From assembly GCA_023460715.1 (NCBI GenBank), contig JAEWPH010000058.1:1-24678 (forward strand): a DNA stretch of 24,678 nt, read 5' to 3'. How positions within the stretch are numbered: position 1 is the first letter of the stretch; every line of letters begins with the position of its first letter. This stretch comes from Pseudomonadota bacterium. Lineage in GTDB: Bacteria > Pseudomonadota > Gammaproteobacteria > Burkholderiales > Burkholderiaceae_C. Made by a program: the position numbers and the translations under genes. The notes under the pieces are model-generated. The model was not told the origin of the DNA. It searched no databases and saw only the letters and a list, made by a program, of their open reading frames with translations. Below, piece by piece: positions 22,828 through 24,678 of this stretch.

Positions 22828-23798
22828 GTGCGGCGGCCTTGCTGCAGTTGCGCGTGGCCGGCAAGCGGGCCGCCGCGCAGGACATCGTGGAGCTGACGCT
22901 GCAGGCCCTGCCCGGGCAGAGCCTGCCCGCATTCGATGCCGGCGCCCATCTCGACCTGCATCTGCCCGGCGGGTTGGTCCGCCCTTATTCGCTCAGCAAC
23001 GACCCCGCGGAGCGGGACCGCTACGTGCTCGGCGTGCTGCGCTCGGCGCAATCGCGCGGCGGTTCCGCCGCCGTGCACGAGCAATTGCAGGTGGGCCAGA
23101 CCGTAGCCACCAGCGCGCCCCGCAACCACTTTCCGCTGCAGGCCACGCCAGCGCAGAAGCTGCTGCTGGCGGGGGGCATCGGCATCACGCCTCTGCTGAG
23201 CATGGCCCGCCAGTTGGCGCGGGAGAAGCGCCCCTTCAGGCTGCATTACGCCGGCCGCTCGCGTGAGCGCATGGCGTTCGCCGACGTGCTGGATGCAGCG
23301 CCGCTGGCCGGCAGCACGCAGCTGCACGTGGCCAGCGACGGCGGAGCCCCCGACCTGTGCGCGCTGCTCGACGCCCAGCCACCGGGCACCGAGCTCTATG
23401 TCTGCGGCCCACTCGGGTTCATGGATGCGGCGTTCGATGCGGCCACGGCACGCGGTTGGGACAGGAGCCGCCTGCACCGGGAACTGTTCGGCGCCAGCGC
23501 GGCGCCGGCGAGCAGCGCGAACCCGGCGGACCGCCCCTTCGAGATCGAGATCGCCAGCACCGGGCAGGTGGTCTTCGTCCCCGCAGGCTGCAGCGCAGCC
23601 AAAGCCCTGCAGGAGGCGGGGCTGGCGCTCTACACCTCGTGCGAGCAGGGCGTATGCGGCACCTGCCTCACCCGGGTGACGGCCGGCCAGCCGGACCACC
23701 GCGACCAGTACCTCACCCCGGAAGAGCAGGCGGCGAACGACCAGTTCCTACCCTGCTGCTCACGATCTCTATCCCCCCGGCTGGTCATCGACCTGTGA
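22824..23798 (+). CDS. vanB: Vanillate O-demethylase reductase subunit (phthalate dioxygenase reductase type)
   Basis: Protein of 324 residues with the order FMN-NAD-[2Fe-2S] of class IA reductases. The flavin motif is RPYSLSN (53-59), NAD-binding GGIGITP is at 117-123, CGP lies in the NAD domain, and the C-terminal plant-type ferredoxin has C273-x4-C278-x2-C281 and a last ligand at C311 or C312 (PCCSRS). It transfers electrons from NADH to the Rieske centre of VanA. The ATG overlaps the vanA stop by ATGA, so subunits are made in a coupled manner. The linker between the NAD and iron-sulfur domains is alanine/serine-rich. It converges on the MarR gene with 61 nt between. Confidence 0.9.
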   Translation: MSAAALLQLRVAGKRAAAQDIVELTLQALPGQSLPAFDAGAHLDLHLPGGLVRPYSLSNDPAERDRYVLGVLRSAQSRGGSAAVHEQLQVGQTVATSAPRNHFPLQATPAQKLLLAGGIGITPLLSMARQLAREKRPFRLHYAGRSRERMAFADVLDAAPLAGSTQLHVASDGGAPDLCALLDAQPPGTELYVCGPLGFMDAAFDAATARGWDRSRLHRELFGASAAPASSANPADRPFEIEIASTGQVVFVPAGCSAAKALQEAGLALYTSCEQGVCGTCLTRVTAGQPDHRDQYLTPEEQAANDQFLPCCSRSLSPRLVIDL

Positions 23799-23859
23799 CG
23801 CGCAGGGCCTGCGGCGGGCCATGCCTGGCGCTGGCGCTGCCGCCCCGGCAACCCGCCGC

Positions 23860-24351
23860 TCAGCGGGCCACGCGGTCCAGCAGATCCATCAGCGTTTCGC
23901 GCTCGTCCGCGCTCAGCCCCTTGGACAGCCTGACTTCGTACTCCGCCAGCTTGTCGCGGACTTCGCCCAGCCGCTCCTCGCCCTGCTCGGTGATCTCCAG
24001 GGAGTAGCGGCGGCGGTCGCCTTCCACCTCGACCCGGCGGATCCACCCGGCCCCTTCCAGCGCGTCCACCAGCTTGAGCACGCTGGGCCCGGCCACGCCC
24101 AATTCCTTGGCCAATGCCGCCTGGTTGATGCCCGTGTTCATGGCGATCAGGGACAACGCCGTAACGCGGGCCGGCGACAGGTCCATCGGCGCCATTTTCT
24201 CGAAGAACAAATCGAAGGCCCGCACCTGGGCAAGCCGCAGCTTGTAGCCCAGCGCATCGCTTTGAAAGTCGTGCGATGCCGCTGCCTTGCGGGACCGCGA
24301 GGTCGGCCGCCTGCCTGGCGGCGCTGACTCTGAACCACTGATTCGAACCAT
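23860..24351 (-). CDS. MarR-family transcriptional regulator
   Basis: Protein of 163 residues. After a basic, serine-rich N-terminal extension (about 1-27) comes the dimer helix region, then the winged helix-turn-helix (about 70-125) with NQAALAKELGVAGPSVLKLVDALEGAGWIRR and the wing VEGDRRRYSLEITEQG, all standard for MarR. In aromatic catabolism such proteins repress until a CoA thioester of the substrate binds; that ligand type is only a suggestion here. AAGGAG lies 7 nt before the ATG at 24351. The likely target is the GTTAG-N5-CTAAC palindrome in front of the hydratase gene. It lies downstream of the NTF2-like gene on the same strand, 92 nt apart, with a possible TATGAT -10 element in between. 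Confidence 0.88.
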   Translation of the reverse strand: MVRISGSESAPPGRRPTSRSRKAAASHDFQSDALGYKLRLAQVRAFDLFFEKMAPMDLSPARVTALSLIAMNTGINQAALAKELGVAGPSVLKLVDALEGAGWIRRVEVEGDRRRYSLEITEQGEERLGEVRDKLAEYEVRLSKGLSADERETLMDLLDRVAR

Positions 24352-24443
24352 GCCAACTCCTTATCCAAGGTAACAATCATAGTGGCCCTGCCCGATCTGC
24401 TGCGAAAACTGCAGCAGGTGCGCAAGGCGACCGGAGCCCTGGA

Positions 24444-24678
24444 TCAGTCGCGGAACAGGTCGAAAGCCGCGGTCCGGCGGCCGATGCGCCAGCCTTGCGC
24501 CGTGCGCACGAAGTGATCGACGAAGTGCCCCAGCCGCTGCAGCGGCTCCGCAGGCCGCCCATGGGGGCCGGGAAGGCTGTCGGCCTGGGCGGTCCATACC
24601 AGGACGCGGCTGGTGGCGAGCGCATGGTCTTCGGAGACCTCGTCGAACAGGGTTCCGCAGATCACATGCACCGTCGTG
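24444..24678 (-). CDS. NTF2/SnoaL-like protein (aromatic dioxygenase beta-subunit fold), cut by window edge
   Basis: Only the last 77 or so codons are in the window; the frame is open to the edge, so the start lies beyond. The visible part reads as the second half of a cone-like NTF2/SnoaL domain: a beta-strand with TSRVLVWTAQ, then GHFVDHFVRTAQGWRIGRRTAAFDLFRD, the typical ending of small aromatic-dioxygenase beta subunits and of SnoaL-type isomerase/hydratase proteins. The family call is moderate and the function is open. The position, on the opposite strand to vanAB and upstream of MarR, suggests another gene of the same aromatic pathway or an adjoining dioxygenase gene cluster to the right. 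Confidence 0.65.
   Translation of the reverse strand, partial: TTVHVICGTLFDEVSEDHALATSRVLVWTAQADSLPGPHGRPAEPLQRLGHFVDHFVRTAQGWRIGRRTAAFDLFRD

Noticed and set aside
24397..24417. Hairpin CTGCTGC-7 nt-GCAGCAG after the NTF2-like gene as a terminator
   Set aside because: Perfect 7-bp stem but no T-run on the minus strand; it could be chance in CAG/CTG-rich text.
1..24678. CRISPR arrays, tRNA, rRNA or riboswitches
   Set aside because: I found no regularly spaced repeats and no tRNA- or rRNA-like sequence by eye; the three palindromic units are too few and too scattered for an array.

Overview
The window is high-GC DNA with tightly packed genes. Gene content, protein style and a set of short repeats I associate with the family all suggest a betaproteobacterium of the Comamonadaceae (Acidovorax-like). 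That placement is inference. I see no rRNA, tRNA, CRISPR array, phage gene or intact transposase. The right-hand gene and the left-hand gene are both cut by the window edges.

Layout. (1) 1-3686, plus strand: the end of a TRAP-type solute-binding protein gene overlaps, by ATGA, a membrane-anchored GGDEF-EAL c-di-GMP enzyme. (2) 3719-6580: an EamA exporter gene diverges from a quinone oxidoreductase/NUDIX (DUF4743) gene pair. (3) 6659-7421: a small zinc-ribbon-like gene, then a 265-bp element with 26-bp terminal inverted repeats and nested palindromes, inserted at a TA dinucleotide. It cuts off an Lrp/AsnC regulator gene, of which only the helix-turn-helix part remains. (4) 7571-8182: a glutathione S-transferase-like gene. 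(5) 8211-10137, minus strand: a cytochrome b561 gene and two yceI genes in one probable operon, ending in a good intrinsic terminator. (6) 10574-17264, minus strand: a six-gene pyroglutamate (5-oxoproline) operon. Its order is DUF969 and DUF979 transporter subunits, pyrrolidone-carboxylate peptidase, pxpA, a pxpB-pxpC fusion, and a biotin carboxylase-BCCP protein. A GntR-family regulator gene diverges from it across a 690-nt region that holds a 36-bp palindrome. (7) 18694-19398: a DUF3334-type protein with a CheC/CheX-like ExxN motif. (8) 20130-23798, plus strand: enoyl-CoA hydratase, short-chain dehydrogenase, vanA and vanB, facing a MarR-family gene and the end of an NTF2-like gene.

How the parts work together. 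In region 6, Pcp would free pyroglutamate from peptides, DUF969/979 would import it, and PxpA with PxpBC would open it to glutamate. The last gene supplies biotin carboxylase and carrier domains, so the locus resembles a split urea carboxylase. In region 8, the hydratase keeps both classical catalytic glutamates and is followed by a dehydrogenase and vanillate O-demethylase. This fits beta-oxidative shortening of a methoxylated phenylpropenoid such as ferulate to vanillate and then protocatechuate. The CoA ligase and thiolase are not in the window.

Three copies of a roughly 55-65-bp palindromic repeat (core AGCGCTT - 7 nt - AAGCGCT) lie at 5883-5938, 13256-13320 and 19400-19455. Two of them sit in frame inside protein-coding genes, one of these exactly in the linker of the PxpB-PxpC fusion.
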